Origin: Flavobacterium gillisiae
GTDB taxonomy: Bacteria; Bacteroidota; Bacteroidia; Flavobacteriales; Flavobacteriaceae
DNA length: 64,000 bases
NCBI RefSeq assembly: GCF_900107635.1
Contig: NZ_FNRD01000008.1
Coordinates: 171,964 to 235,963, forward strand
Direction: 5' to 3'
How positions within the stretch are numbered: position 1 is the stretch's first letter; each line of letters opens with the position of its first letter. Under the pieces are notes generated by a model. It worked only from the letters and a program-made list of their open reading frames with translations. It was not told the origin of the DNA and ran no database searches. The translations under genes and the position numbers were made by a program. Of this stretch, positions 48,084-57,400 are shown piece by piece.

Positions 48084-48887
48084 ATGATCAAACGACTCCT
48101 CTTTCTTATTACACTTTTTTTTGCATTAACTAACACAATCGCTCAAGAAAGCACTGCTTCAAAACAAGTTTCTACCTTTATGATTGAAGCTCCACAATTA
48201 GAAACTACAAAAAAAATATGGGTTTATCTTCCAAAGGATTATGAAAATTCAAAGAAGAAATATTCAGTTATCTATATGCACGACGCCCAGAATTTATTTG
48301 ATTCAAAAACGTCCTATGCAGGCGAATGGAATGTTGACGAAAAACTAGACAGTATTAATGCACAGTTAATCGTCATTGGAATCGAGCATGGAAATGAAAA
48401 ACGAATGGAAGAGTTGACACCCTTTAAAAACGAAAAATACGGCGGAGGAAATGCCGATGCTTATCTTGAGTTTATTGTCAAAACATTAAAACCACAAATT
48501 GACCAAAAGTACAGAACCAAGACAAAAAAGAAAAACACCCTAATAATGGGTAGTTCTCTTGGTGGCTTAGTCTCTTTTTACGCTATTTTGAAATACCCAA
48601 AAGTGTTCGGAAAAGCGGGCGTTTTCAGTCCTTCATTTTGGTTCTCAGATAAAATATATGATGTAGCCGAAAACACAAAAAAAATAAAAAGCAAAATATA
48701 CTTCATGTGTGGCGACAATGAAAGTGAAGATATGGTATCAGACCTAAATAAAATGGAATATCTCATAAACACAAAGCGTTGCTACTGTTTGAACTTGAAT
48801 GAAAAGAAAATTATAAAAGGCGGCCAACACAATGAAAAATTATGGCGGGATGGCTTTACAAAAGCTATTCTTTGGTTGGGATATTAA
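48084..48887 (+). CDS. secreted esterase (esterase D / BesA-like alpha/beta-hydrolase)
   Basis: Exported hydrolase of 267 residues. Signal peptide MIKRLLFLITLFFALTNTIAQ is followed by the substrate-domain start KIWVYLPKDYENSKKKYSVI, the IYMHDAQNLFD motif near the oxyanion hole and the nucleophile elbow GSSLGG (Ser158). The acid residue lies in MCGDNESED and the histidine in GGQHNEKLW. Such enzymes include enterobactin esterase-like and feruloyl-esterase-like hydrolases, so a role with siderophores or polysaccharide esters is possible. The dipeptide epimerase gene begins 68 bases downstream. Confidence 0.85.
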   Translation: MIKRLLFLITLFFALTNTIAQESTASKQVSTFMIEAPQLETTKKIWVYLPKDYENSKKKYSVIYMHDAQNLFDSKTSYAGEWNVDEKLDSINAQLIVIGIEHGNEKRMEELTPFKNEKYGGGNADAYLEFIVKTLKPQIDQKYRTKTKKKNTLIMGSSLGGLVSFYAILKYPKVFGKAGVFSPSFWFSDKIYDVAENTKKIKSKIYFMCGDNESEDMVSDLNKMEYLINTKRCYCLNLNEKKIIKGGQHNEKLWRDGFTKAILWLGY

Positions 48888-48955
48888 CTTATTCATTATA
48901 TTTACAATCCTTTGTCAGCACTGATTTACATAAAATTTTACATCTACAATCAATT

Positions 48956-49966
48956 ATGGAATTAATAATAAGAGCATACGACCTCAAATTAAAGCATACG
49001 TTTACTATTTCAAGAGAATCTATCGATTTCCAACCTTCATTAATTGTCGAATTAAAAAGCGGTGACTTTTCAGGTTTTGGTGAAGCAACATCTAATCCGT
49101 ATTACAATACTACAGTACCAATAATGGCGGAAGATTTGAACAAAATTCGCAGCATTATTGAAGCCAGTGAAGGTGATACCCCTGAGGATTTTTGGAATAA
49201 AATGCATTTCCACTTAAAAGACGACATGTTTGCGCTATGCGCTTTGGATATGGCATACAATGATTTGTATGCTCGGAAAAAAGGAAAAAAACTATATGAA
49301 TATTGGAACTATACAACAGAGAACAATCCATTAACCGATTACACCATCGGGATTGCTTCCATAGATAAAATGGTTTCTAAAATGAAGGAATTGCCTTGGC
49401 CCATTTATAAAATTAAATTAGGTACCCACGAAGACATAGCCATCGTAACGGAACTGAGAAAACATACGGATGCGATTTTTAGAATTGATGCTAATTGTGG
49501 ATGGGGAGTCGAAGAGACAATCAATAATTCAATTGAGCTAAAGAAACTTGGTGTAGAATTCCTAGAGCAACCTATGAAAGCAGATAATTGGGAAGGACAC
49601 AAGGAAGTTTTTAAACATTCAGTACTTCCAATTATAGCCGATGAAAGCTGTATCATCGAAGAAGATGTCGCAAAATGCCACAACCATTTTCATGGAGTAA
49701 ATATCAAATTAGTAAAATGTGGCGGATTAACTCCTGCCCGACGTATGATTCAAGAAGCAAAACAACTAGGTTTGAAAACAATGGTAGGATGCATGACCGA
49801 ATCTTCAGTGGGAATTTCAGCCATTGCACAATTGTTACCACAATTGGATTATGTTGATATGGACGGAGCGCTACTTCTTGCGGAAGATATAGCAACTGGA
49901 GTAACTATTAAAGACGGAAAAATTATCTATTCTGAATTGAATGGTACTGGAGTTGTTTTAAAATAA
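48956..49966 (+). CDS. dipeptide epimerase (L-Ala-D/L-Glu epimerase type)
   Basis: Enolase-superfamily epimerase of 336 residues. The two catalytic lysines Lys152 and Lys154 (YKIKLG) and Lys251 (NIKLVKCGG) act as acid and base. Metal ligands are Asp178 (RIDAN), Glu204 (EQP) and Asp229 (DES). The DMDG motif (Asp301, Asp303) is the dipeptide-binding feature of Ala-Glu epimerases, enzymes of murein peptide recycling. The start is the ATG at 48956; an in-frame ATG far upstream would overlap the esterase gene and add unrelated residues. The PLP-enzyme gene starts six bases after the stop. Confidence 0.9.
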   Translation: MELIIRAYDLKLKHTFTISRESIDFQPSLIVELKSGDFSGFGEATSNPYYNTTVPIMAEDLNKIRSIIEASEGDTPEDFWNKMHFHLKDDMFALCALDMAYNDLYARKKGKKLYEYWNYTTENNPLTDYTIGIASIDKMVSKMKELPWPIYKIKLGTHEDIAIVTELRKHTDAIFRIDANCGWGVEETINNSIELKKLGVEFLEQPMKADNWEGHKEVFKHSVLPIIADESCIIEEDVAKCHNHFHGVNIKLVKCGGLTPARRMIQEAKQLGLKTMVGCMTESSVGISAIAQLLPQLDYVDMDGALLLAEDIATGVTIKDGKIIYSELNGTGVVLK

Positions 49967-49972
49967 TTACAA

Positions 49973-51004
49973 ATGAAAATTAATCAGTTTCCAGACAGAA
50001 TAATTGAGGTCGAAGGGAAAAGTTATTTATATTTTGGCGGAACAGCCTATTTAGGAATGCCAGCAAATCCAGAATTTCAGCAGCTGATTGTTAAAAACAT
50101 ACTGCGCTGGGGCTCTGCTTACGGAAGTTCCAGAAATTCAAACATACAACTTACAGCATACGAAAAAGGTGAACAATTTCTGACTGATTATATTCATGCC
50201 GAAGCTACGGTTACTGTTTCCTCAGGAATGCTTGCCGCAAAATTAGTAATTGAAGAACTTGCCCCTCATACAGATGTCTTCTTTCACTTTCCTAATACTC
50301 ATACTGCCTTAAAAGTAGCCAACAGTTTACCGTTTTTTATCCAAAACGAATTAAATCCGCGCCTTTTAGATAGTACAATTGAACGGATAACGATTCTCAC
50401 TGATGCAGTTGCTAGTTTCCAGATAAAAGCAGTTGATTTAGCCGCTATCGATTTAATTGTTTCTAATAAGGAAGTTACTTTGGTTATTGATGAATCCCAT
50501 TCTTTAGGTGTTTTAGGAAATAACGGATGTGGAATTTTTTCTACGACTCATCATAAAAATATCAAACGGAAAATCATGGTAGCTTCATTAGGAAAAGCAA
50601 TGGGCGTTACTGGTGGTGTTATTGCCTCTGATCAATCGTTTATTGATCAAATGATGAACAATCCTTCATTTGTTTCAAGTGCAGGAATGAGCCCTGCGTT
50701 GATTGAAGCACTAGCAGAAGCAGGAACAATCTATACAAGCCAACATTTAAAGTTAAAAAGCAATCTTAAATACATTGCTAATTTATTGGTAAAAAATGAA
50801 TCATTTCCCTTTAACCCCGACTATCCTGTCATCTATCCCGAAATAGAAGGAATTAACGAACTCTTAACGGCCAATAACATTATTGTAACTAACTTTAAAT
50901 ATTCTACCGGCGGTAAAGATTTGAACAGGATCATATTTACAGCTAATCACACAGAAGACGATTTAAACAAAATAATTGGTGTTCTAAACCAATACCAATT
51001 CTGA
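49973..51004 (+). CDS. AONS-like fold-type I PLP enzyme
   Basis: PLP-dependent enzyme of 343 residues related to 8-amino-7-oxononanoate synthase and its acyltransferase relatives. The Schiff-base lysine is Lys208 (ASLGKAMG), the cofactor aspartate is Asp173 and His176 follows (VIDESHSLG). It is about 40-50 residues shorter than AONS, and the usual HxxLE motif after the first PLP loop reads LTAYEKGE. The biotin role is therefore doubtful. It is six bases downstream of the dipeptide epimerase and almost certainly co-transcribed, so it may handle peptide-derived amino acids; that is inference. Confidence 0.8.
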   Translation: MKINQFPDRIIEVEGKSYLYFGGTAYLGMPANPEFQQLIVKNILRWGSAYGSSRNSNIQLTAYEKGEQFLTDYIHAEATVTVSSGMLAAKLVIEELAPHTDVFFHFPNTHTALKVANSLPFFIQNELNPRLLDSTIERITILTDAVASFQIKAVDLAAIDLIVSNKEVTLVIDESHSLGVLGNNGCGIFSTTHHKNIKRKIMVASLGKAMGVTGGVIASDQSFIDQMMNNPSFVSSAGMSPALIEALAEAGTIYTSQHLKLKSNLKYIANLLVKNESFPFNPDYPVIYPEIEGINELLTANNIIVTNFKYSTGGKDLNRIIFTANHTEDDLNKIIGVLNQYQF

Positions 51005-51036
51005 ACCTAAAATTACAACCACTTACTTTTTAAACG

Positions 51037-51044
51037 TACCTTTG
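51037..51044 (+). promoter_or_regulatory. -7 promoter box of the DUF1456 gene
   Basis: TACCTTTG matches TAnnTTTG and ends 15 bases before the first ATG. Confidence 0.6.
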
Positions 51045-51059
51045 TAAAAAATATAGAAT

Positions 51060-51527
51060 ATGATGACAAATAACGATATCTTCAAAAAACTACGCGTTGC
51101 CTTAATGTTGCGTGATGATCAAATAGTTGAAATATTGGAATTAGTAGACTTTAGAATTACTAAATCAGAATTAGGTGCTTTTTTCCGTGATGAAAAACAT
51201 GAAAATTATATGGAGTGCGGTGACCAAGTGTTGCGCAATTTCCTGAATGCTTTAGTTATTCACTTACGTGGAACTAAGGAAAATCCTAAAAATCCGAATG
51301 ATGTTTTAGCAAAACATAAAGCACAAATACCTGCAAAGGAAGGATCTAAAGACAGACCTGAATTTAAAGCAAAACCAAGAGACGAGGATAAATCAAGAGG
51401 TGATGAAGCTCCTTCGAAAACAAAATCTGCAACAAAAAAACCGTCTAAGAAAGATTACCCTAAAGGAAATTCAAAAACGCAGGTCGTAGAAAAAGTAAAA
51501 TACAATTTCGGAAAGAATAAAAAATAA
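51060..51527 (+). CDS. DUF1456 protein with lysine-rich tail
   Basis: Protein of 155 residues. Residues 1-75 form one DUF1456 unit (NDIFKKLRVALMLRDDQIVEI, then ELGAFFRDEKHENYMECGDQ, VLRNFLNALVIHLRG). E. coli YehS has two such units in tandem; here the second is replaced by a basic, low-complexity tail of 70 residues rich in Lys, Pro, Asp and Ser. The function of the family is unknown. The tail suggests nucleic-acid or ribosome contact, by inference. The NAD(P)-binding protein gene follows by seven bases, forming a two-gene operon. Confidence 0.8.
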   Translation: MMTNNDIFKKLRVALMLRDDQIVEILELVDFRITKSELGAFFRDEKHENYMECGDQVLRNFLNALVIHLRGTKENPKNPNDVLAKHKAQIPAKEGSKDRPEFKAKPRDEDKSRGDEAPSKTKSATKKPSKKDYPKGNSKTQVVEKVKYNFGKNKK

Positions 51528-51534
51528 CTCGATT

Positions 51535-52191
51535 TTGAAAACTGCATTAATTATTGGAAGTACTGGTTTAATTGGTTCCCAATTATTGGATAATCTTTTA
51601 GAAAGTGCAGCCTATGATAAAGTAATTACTTTTGTAAAAAGAGATACTGGAAAGACACATCCAAAATTGACACAACATATTATAGATTTTGATAAGCCCG
51701 AAAGCTATCAAAACTTAGTTGTTGGTGATGATTTTTTCTGTACCATTGGTACTACTATCAAAAAAGCGGGAAGTAAAGAAGCTTTCAGAAAAGTAGATTT
51801 TGACTATCCACAACAGTTTGCCATCTTTGCTTTAAAAAATAACGTAAAGCAATTTCTAACTATTTCATCTCTCGGTGCAGATAAAGCTTCTGGGAGTTTC
51901 TATTTGAAGACCAAAGGAGAAATAGAAGACTTTTTGAAAAATTCAAGTTTTGAAAGTGTTGCAATTTTGAGACCTTCTTTACTTCTAGGAGATCGAAAAG
52001 AGTTTAGACTGGGAGAAAAACTAGGCGCTGTTTTTATGAAAATATTCTCCTTTATATTTATTGGAGGTATTAAAAAATACAAGCCCATAGAAAGTGACGC
52101 CGTCGCAAAAGCACTTTTTAGAATTGCACAAAAAAACAAAAAAGGTTTTGAAATATATGAATCCGATGAGCTCCAACAAATCGGAAACTAA
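51535..52191 (+). CDS. NAD(P)-binding oxidoreductase of the HTATIP2-like SDR group, TTG start
   Basis: Atypical short-chain dehydrogenase of 218 residues. The dinucleotide motif GSTGLIGSQLLDNLL starts at residue 8, followed by IGTTIKKAGSKEAFRKVDFDYP and LTISSLGADKASGSFYLKTKGE, which replaces the classical YxxxK with a YLKTKG segment. The C-terminus resembles the HTATIP2/Rossmann epimerase-like group of unknown substrates. The start is TTG at 51535, because the Rossmann strand KTALIIGSTG begins immediately after it and no ATG precedes. It follows the DUF1456 gene by seven bases. Confidence 0.85.
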   Translation: MKTALIIGSTGLIGSQLLDNLLESAAYDKVITFVKRDTGKTHPKLTQHIIDFDKPESYQNLVVGDDFFCTIGTTIKKAGSKEAFRKVDFDYPQQFAIFALKNNVKQFLTISSLGADKASGSFYLKTKGEIEDFLKNSSFESVAILRPSLLLGDRKEFRLGEKLGAVFMKIFSFIFIGGIKKYKPIESDAVAKALFRIAQKNKKGFEIYESDELQQIGN

Positions 52192-52200
52192 TAAAAACTA

Positions 52201-52236
52201 AAAAATCCTGTTCGCCGCGGCCAACAGGATTTTTTT
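52201..52236 (+). terminator. terminator of the DUF1456/oxidoreductase operon
   Basis: 12-bp stem AAAAATCCTGTT / AACAGGATTTTT with a GC-rich 10-nt loop and a T-run. Confidence 0.85.
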
Positions 52237-52277
52237 GTACATTTAAATTATCATAAAACTATTTTATCTCTCCAAAA

Positions 52278-52796
52278 ATGAAATCATACCAAACGACCTT
52301 GTTGTTATTCGTTACTACACTCTGCTTGGGACAAAATAATAAATCTAAAGAACCAGCGATGTTCATTGACTCTGTTTTTTTTTCTGCTAATAATATGAAA
52401 TATATAAATTCTGACGAAATAGAGTCTGTAAACATTATTAAAAATGACACGATAATTAACAGCAATAGCTATTCTGGACAAATACACATTAGTTCTAAAA
52501 GCCCTAATAAATACATTTTTTTAAGTTTAGAACAAATCAAATCTGAATATACTAAAATTAAAAAAGCCGACGTCATCTATATGATAAATGGGGAATTTAT
52601 TAAAGACAATATCGAAACCTTCAAAATAGATAAAAACTATATTTTAACTGTTGAAGTTACGAATTCAAACGAGTTTTACAATTTAAGAAAAAGCGACACT
52701 AAATTTGACATAATTAACATCTTGCTGAAAACTAAAGAAAATTTAGACAATAAGAATAAGGTTCTTTTAAGAGGAGAAGCAATTGGCATTAAATAG
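52278..52796 (+). CDS. small secreted protein with TonB-plug-like segment
   Basis: Exported protein of 172 residues that I do not recognise as a family. The signal peptide is MKSYQTTLLLFVTTLCLGQ. A segment NSDEIESVNIIKNDTIINSN resembles the IESIEVLKDA stretch of TonB-dependent receptor plugs, and ADVIYMINGEFIKD resembles the plug LLVVDGVP region. There is no barrel, so it could be a stand-alone plug-like domain or a remnant; the evidence is weak. The gene lies between two terminators and stands alone on the plus strand. Confidence 0.6.
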   Translation: MKSYQTTLLLFVTTLCLGQNNKSKEPAMFIDSVFFSANNMKYINSDEIESVNIIKNDTIINSNSYSGQIHISSKSPNKYIFLSLEQIKSEYTKIKKADVIYMINGEFIKDNIETFKIDKNYILTVEVTNSNEFYNLRKSDTKFDIINILLKTKENLDNKNKVLLRGEAIGIK

Positions 52797-52810
52797 ATTC
52801 TTTACAAACT

Positions 52811-52843
52811 AAAAAATCCTGAGCTTTCACTCAGGATTTTTTT
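52811..52843. terminator. bidirectional terminator before sucC
   Basis: 12-bp stem AAAAATCCTGAG / CTCAGGATTTTT with a 6-nt loop; usable by the secreted-protein gene and by sucC. Confidence 0.87.
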
Positions 52844-52863
52844 ATATCTAACTAATTTTCTAA

Positions 52864-54057
52864 TTAAGAAAGAGCTGCTTTTACTTGGTCAGCTGCTTCT
52901 TGGAATTCAACAGCCGATAAAATTGGCATTCCTGAATTATCAATTAATTCTTTTGCAATTGCTGCGTTAGTACCTTGTAAACGAACAATGATTGGCACTT
53001 TAATAGCATCACCCATATTTTTATAAGCGTCAACAATTCCTTGTGCCACACGGTCACAACGAACGATTCCACCAAAAATATTAATCAAAATTGCTTTTAC
53101 GTTTGGATCTTTTAAGATAATACGGAAAGCAGTTTCAACACGTTTTGCATCAGCAGTTCCACCTACGTCAAGGAAGTTTGCAGGCTCAAAACCAGCATAC
53201 TTAATTAAATCCATAGTTGCCATTGCTAATCCAGCTCCGTTAACCATACATCCAACTGTACCGTCAAGATCTACATAGTTTAATCCTACTTCTTTTGCTT
53301 CTACTTCGATTGGATTCTCTTCAAGAATATCACGCATCTCAGCATACGCTTTTTGTCTGTACAAAGCATTATCGTCAATATTAACTTTAGCATCAACAGC
53401 TAAAATTTTATTGTCAGATGTTTTTAAAACTGGGTTGATTTCAAACATTGATGCATCAGAACCAATATATGCTTTATATAAAGCATCGATGAATTTCACC
53501 ATTTCTTTAAAAGCATTTCCAGAAAGACCTAAGTTAAAAGCAATTCTTCTTGCTTGAAAACCTTGAAGTCCAACAGAAGGATCAACTTCTTCAGTAAAAA
53601 TTAATTCCGGAGTATGCTCTGCTACTTCTTCAATATCCATTCCACCTTCAGTAGAATACATGATCATATTACGACCAGTTGCTCTATTCAATAAAACAGA
53701 TACATAAAATTCTGAAGTTTCACTTTCACCAGGATAATAAACATCTTCAGCAACTAAAACCTTGTGTACTTTTTTACCTTCTGCAGAAGTTTGAGGCGTA
53801 ACCAATTGCATTCCAATAATCTGACTTGCAATCTCTTCTACTTGTTGTAAGTTTTTGGCAAGTTTTACTCCCCCACCTTTTCCACGTCCACCTGCATGAA
53901 CTTGTGCTTTAATTACAAACCAACTTGTTCCTGTTTCAGTAGTTAATTGTTTTGCAGCAGCAACAGCTTCAACTGCATTATTAGCAACGATACCACGCTG
54001 AATGCGAACTCCGTAACTAGCTAAAATCTCTTTTCCTTGATATTCGTGTATGTTCAT
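52864..54057 (-). CDS. sucC: succinyl-CoA ligase (ADP-forming) subunit beta
   Basis: Beta subunit of the TCA-cycle enzyme that makes ATP or GTP from succinyl-CoA, 397 residues. The ATP-grasp domain starts MNIHEYQGKEILASYGV and contains VKAQVHAGGRGKGGGVKLA in parts, SEFYVSVLLNRATG, FEINPVLKTSDNKILAVDAKVNID and NFLDVGGTADAKRVE. The C-terminal FGGIVRCDRVAQGI and LQGTNAA contact CoA and succinate. The alpha-subunit gene sucD is not adjacent, as is common in Bacteroidota. A TATTTTTG box and a small leader hairpin lie upstream. Confidence 0.97.
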   Translation of the reverse strand: MNIHEYQGKEILASYGVRIQRGIVANNAVEAVAAAKQLTTETGTSWFVIKAQVHAGGRGKGGGVKLAKNLQQVEEIASQIIGMQLVTPQTSAEGKKVHKVLVAEDVYYPGESETSEFYVSVLLNRATGRNMIMYSTEGGMDIEEVAEHTPELIFTEEVDPSVGLQGFQARRIAFNLGLSGNAFKEMVKFIDALYKAYIGSDASMFEINPVLKTSDNKILAVDAKVNIDDNALYRQKAYAEMRDILEENPIEVEAKEVGLNYVDLDGTVGCMVNGAGLAMATMDLIKYAGFEPANFLDVGGTADAKRVETAFRIILKDPNVKAILINIFGGIVRCDRVAQGIVDAYKNMGDAIKVPIIVRLQGTNAAIAKELIDNSGMPILSAVEFQEAADQVKAALS

Positions 54058-54486
54058 AATATAGAATTTGTCTGGATCCTGAATTTATTTCAGAATATAA
54101 GTGGCACAAAAATAGCAAAATTCATCTTAACAGAAAAATCTTTTCCCTATTTAAATTTCTTATATTACAAGTTAAACAATAAATTTAAAATAACACGAAA
54201 ATTTAAATTTAAAGAAAAGTAAAAGTCCATTAAAACATTGGAGTAAAAGTTACTATAACGTTTGAAATTAAATCCGTAAATTTGATGATACGCATTATAT
54301 ATCTTAAATTATCGTCATTACAACTAAATCAGGTTGTCGATTTTGTAATTCCCATACGCTTAAATATGATTATTATCATTTATTAAACGTTATTATAGTT
54401 TTACTGCAAAAATAACCCGTTTTAACTACATACGCTACATTATATTTAATGAAATCTCTATTTTTGTATAAAAAAAATTATAAAGC
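54058..54486. promoter_or_regulatory. 429-bp divergent regulatory region, sucC and gltB
   Basis: Promoter boxes TATTTTTG for sucC (minus, 54107-54114) and for gltB (plus, 54459-54466) mark its two sides. The sucC leader has a CTGAA / TTCAG hairpin at 54079-54093. In the middle, CTATAACGTTT (54253-54263) and AAACGTTATTATAG (54385-54398) form inverted arms about 120 bases apart, and ATGATTATTATCAT is a small palindrome. It looks like an extended control region; no open frame is present. Confidence 0.5.
54459..54466 (+). promoter_or_regulatory. gltB -7 promoter box
   Basis: TATTTTTG matches TAnnTTTG; it ends 20 bases before the gltB ATG. Confidence 0.6.
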
Positions 54487-57400
54487 ATGAAAATTAAAGA
54501 ACAAGGCCTTTATTTGCCTGAATTTGAACATGACAACTGTGGCGCAGGATTTATTTGTAATTTAAATGGAATTAAATCTAATGACATTATTCATAAAGCA
54601 CTCGATATCTTAATAAAATTAGAGCATCGTGGTGCAGTGAGTGCAGATGGACGAACTGGAGATGGAGCGGGAATTCTTTTTGACATTCCTCATGATTTTT
54701 TTAAAAAAGTATGTGACTTCACTATTCCAGAAACAAGAGAGTATGCAGTGGGAATGGTTTTCTTACCAAAAAAGAAAAACCAAGTTGAATTTTGCAAAAC
54801 TACATTTGAAACTGCTATACGCAATCAAAATTTGAATATAATCGGATGGAGAGATGTTCCTGTCGATGTATCCAACCTTGGACAAATAGCAGCTGAAAAA
54901 GAACCAACAGTAAAACAAATTTTTATTGGCAAGAATGGGTTGGAACTAACCGAACAACAATTCAATGCCAAATTATTCGCAGCTAGAAAAATAGCCGAAC
55001 ACACTATCCTGAATTCAAAGATTTCAGAAAGTCATATGTTCTACTTCTCTAGTCTCTCTACTACTACTATAATATATAAAGGTCTATTGATGCCAGAAGA
55101 CATCAGTAGATACTATACTGATTTAACCGATACTGATTTGGTGACTCGACTAGCTTTAGTTCATCAACGATTTTCTACTAATACATTTCCTTCTTGGGAA
55201 TTGGCGCAGCCATTTAGATACATGTGTCATAATGGAGAAATCAATACCCTTCGTGGAAATGTAAGCAGAATGCGTGCCCGTGAAGAATTGATGAAAAGTG
55301 ATGTATTTGGCGATGATATCAAAAAATTGTTCCCTATAATACTAGACGGAAAATCAGATTCTGCTTCTATGGATATGGTTGTCGAACTTTTATTAATGAC
55401 AGGACGCTCATTACCAGAAGTCATGATGATGGTCGTTCCTGAAGCATGGGAAAAACATCAAACCATGTCTGATGACAAAAAAGCCTTTTACGAGTACAAT
55501 GCTTGTATTATGGAGCCTTGGGATGGTCCTGCTTCTATTCCATTTACGGATGGAAATGTAATTGGAGCGCTTCTTGACAGAAATGGCTTGCGCCCCTCTC
55601 GTTACACCCTTACAAAAGAGGGATTTGTAATCATGGCATCTGAAATAGGTGTTCTGGATATAAAACCAGAAGATGTAGTTCAACATGGCCGCTTAGAGCC
55701 TGGAAAAATGTTCTTAGTTGACATGAATGCTGGTCGAATTATTGAAGATGATGAGATTAAAAATGCAATTGTAACAAAACGTCCTTACAGGAAATGGTTA
55801 GATGAAAATTTACTGCATTTATCTCAAGTACCTTATACTAATAATAGCACTCCTACTGAAAATATAGATTTTGAAACTAGATTACGTTTATTTGGATATA
55901 CTATTGAGGATTTAAAAACGGTAATAAACCCAATGGGCTCTAAAGGGACTGAAGTAATTAGTTCAATGGGAAATGACACTCCATTAGCTGTATTATCTGA
56001 TAGACCACAACTTTTATATAATTATTTCAAACAACTATTTGCTCAGGTTACCAATCCACCATTGGATGGAATTCGTGAAGAAATTATTACTGATGTTAGT
56101 TTGGCAATTGGTGGAGATTTTAACATCTTTGACATTGACCCAAAACATTGCAAGAAATTAAAAATTCAGAATCCAGTAATTTCGAAAGAAGATCTAGATA
56201 AAATAAGAAACATTGACCATCCAGATTTCAAGTCAGCATCTATCTCTACCTTATATGAAATAGAAAAAGGAGCAAATGGACTAGAGCGTGCATTAGAAAA
56301 ATGTGTTCAAGCAACTTTTAAAGCAGTACAAGAAGGACACAATATCATTATACTTTCTGATAGAGGCGTTAGTCAAAAAATGGCACCAATACCGATGCTA
56401 TTAGCTTGTTCATATATCCATCATTCGATGAATATATTGAAGGTTCGTTCTAAATTCGGAATCATTATTGAATCTGCAGAACCACGTGAACCACATCATT
56501 TTGCACTGTTATTTGGTTATGGTGCAAGTGCTATTAATCCATACTTGGTAAATGAAATTATTCGCGATCAAGTAGATAAAGGTTTCATCACAGGGATAGA
56601 TCCAGATTATGCCATTGCAAATTACAATAAAGCTATTGCAAAAGGGATTCTGAAAATCATGAACAAAATTGGTATCTCTACTTTACATTCGTATAGAGCA
56701 GCTCAAATTTTTGAAATTCTAGGTTTAAACAAAACTTTTACCTCCAAATATTTTCCATATACACCTTCTAGAATCGAAGGAATAGGTTTGATGGAAATTG
56801 AAAAAGAAGTTAAACAAAGATACCAAAAAGCATTTCCTAATTCGACAGTTGCCAGCTTATTATCTCTAGAAATTGGAGGTATCTACAGATGGAGAAGAAC
56901 CGGAGAAAAACATATGTTTAACCCTACTACTATTGCTAAATTGCAACAAGCAGTACGTTTGAACAGTCCAGAAAGTTATAAAGAATACTCCACTATGGTC
57001 AACGACCAAAGTAAAAACCTTATGACAATCAGAGGATTATTTGAATTCAACAACTTAGACCCTATTTCAATTGATGAAGTGGAGCCTTGGACAGAAATTG
57101 TAAAAAAATTCAAAACTGGCGCCATGTCTTATGGTTCAATTAGCCAGGAAGCTCATGAAAACTTGGCAATAGCCATGAATAGAATCGGTGGAAAAAGTAA
57201 TTCTGGAGAAGGCGGAGAAGATCCAAAACGTTTCCAAAAAGAATTAAATGGAGATTCAAAAAATAGTGCGATTAAGCAAGTTGCCTCTGGACGTTTTGGT
57301 GTATCTATCAATTATTTGACAAGTGCCAAAGAAATCCAAATTAAAATGGCACAAGGTGCTAAACCAGGAGAAGGTGGACAACTACCTGGTGAAAAAGTAG

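Noticed and set aside
49405..49683. 92-codon minus-strand frame inside the epimerase gene
   Set aside because: Antisense to catalytic residues of the epimerase, with no start context.
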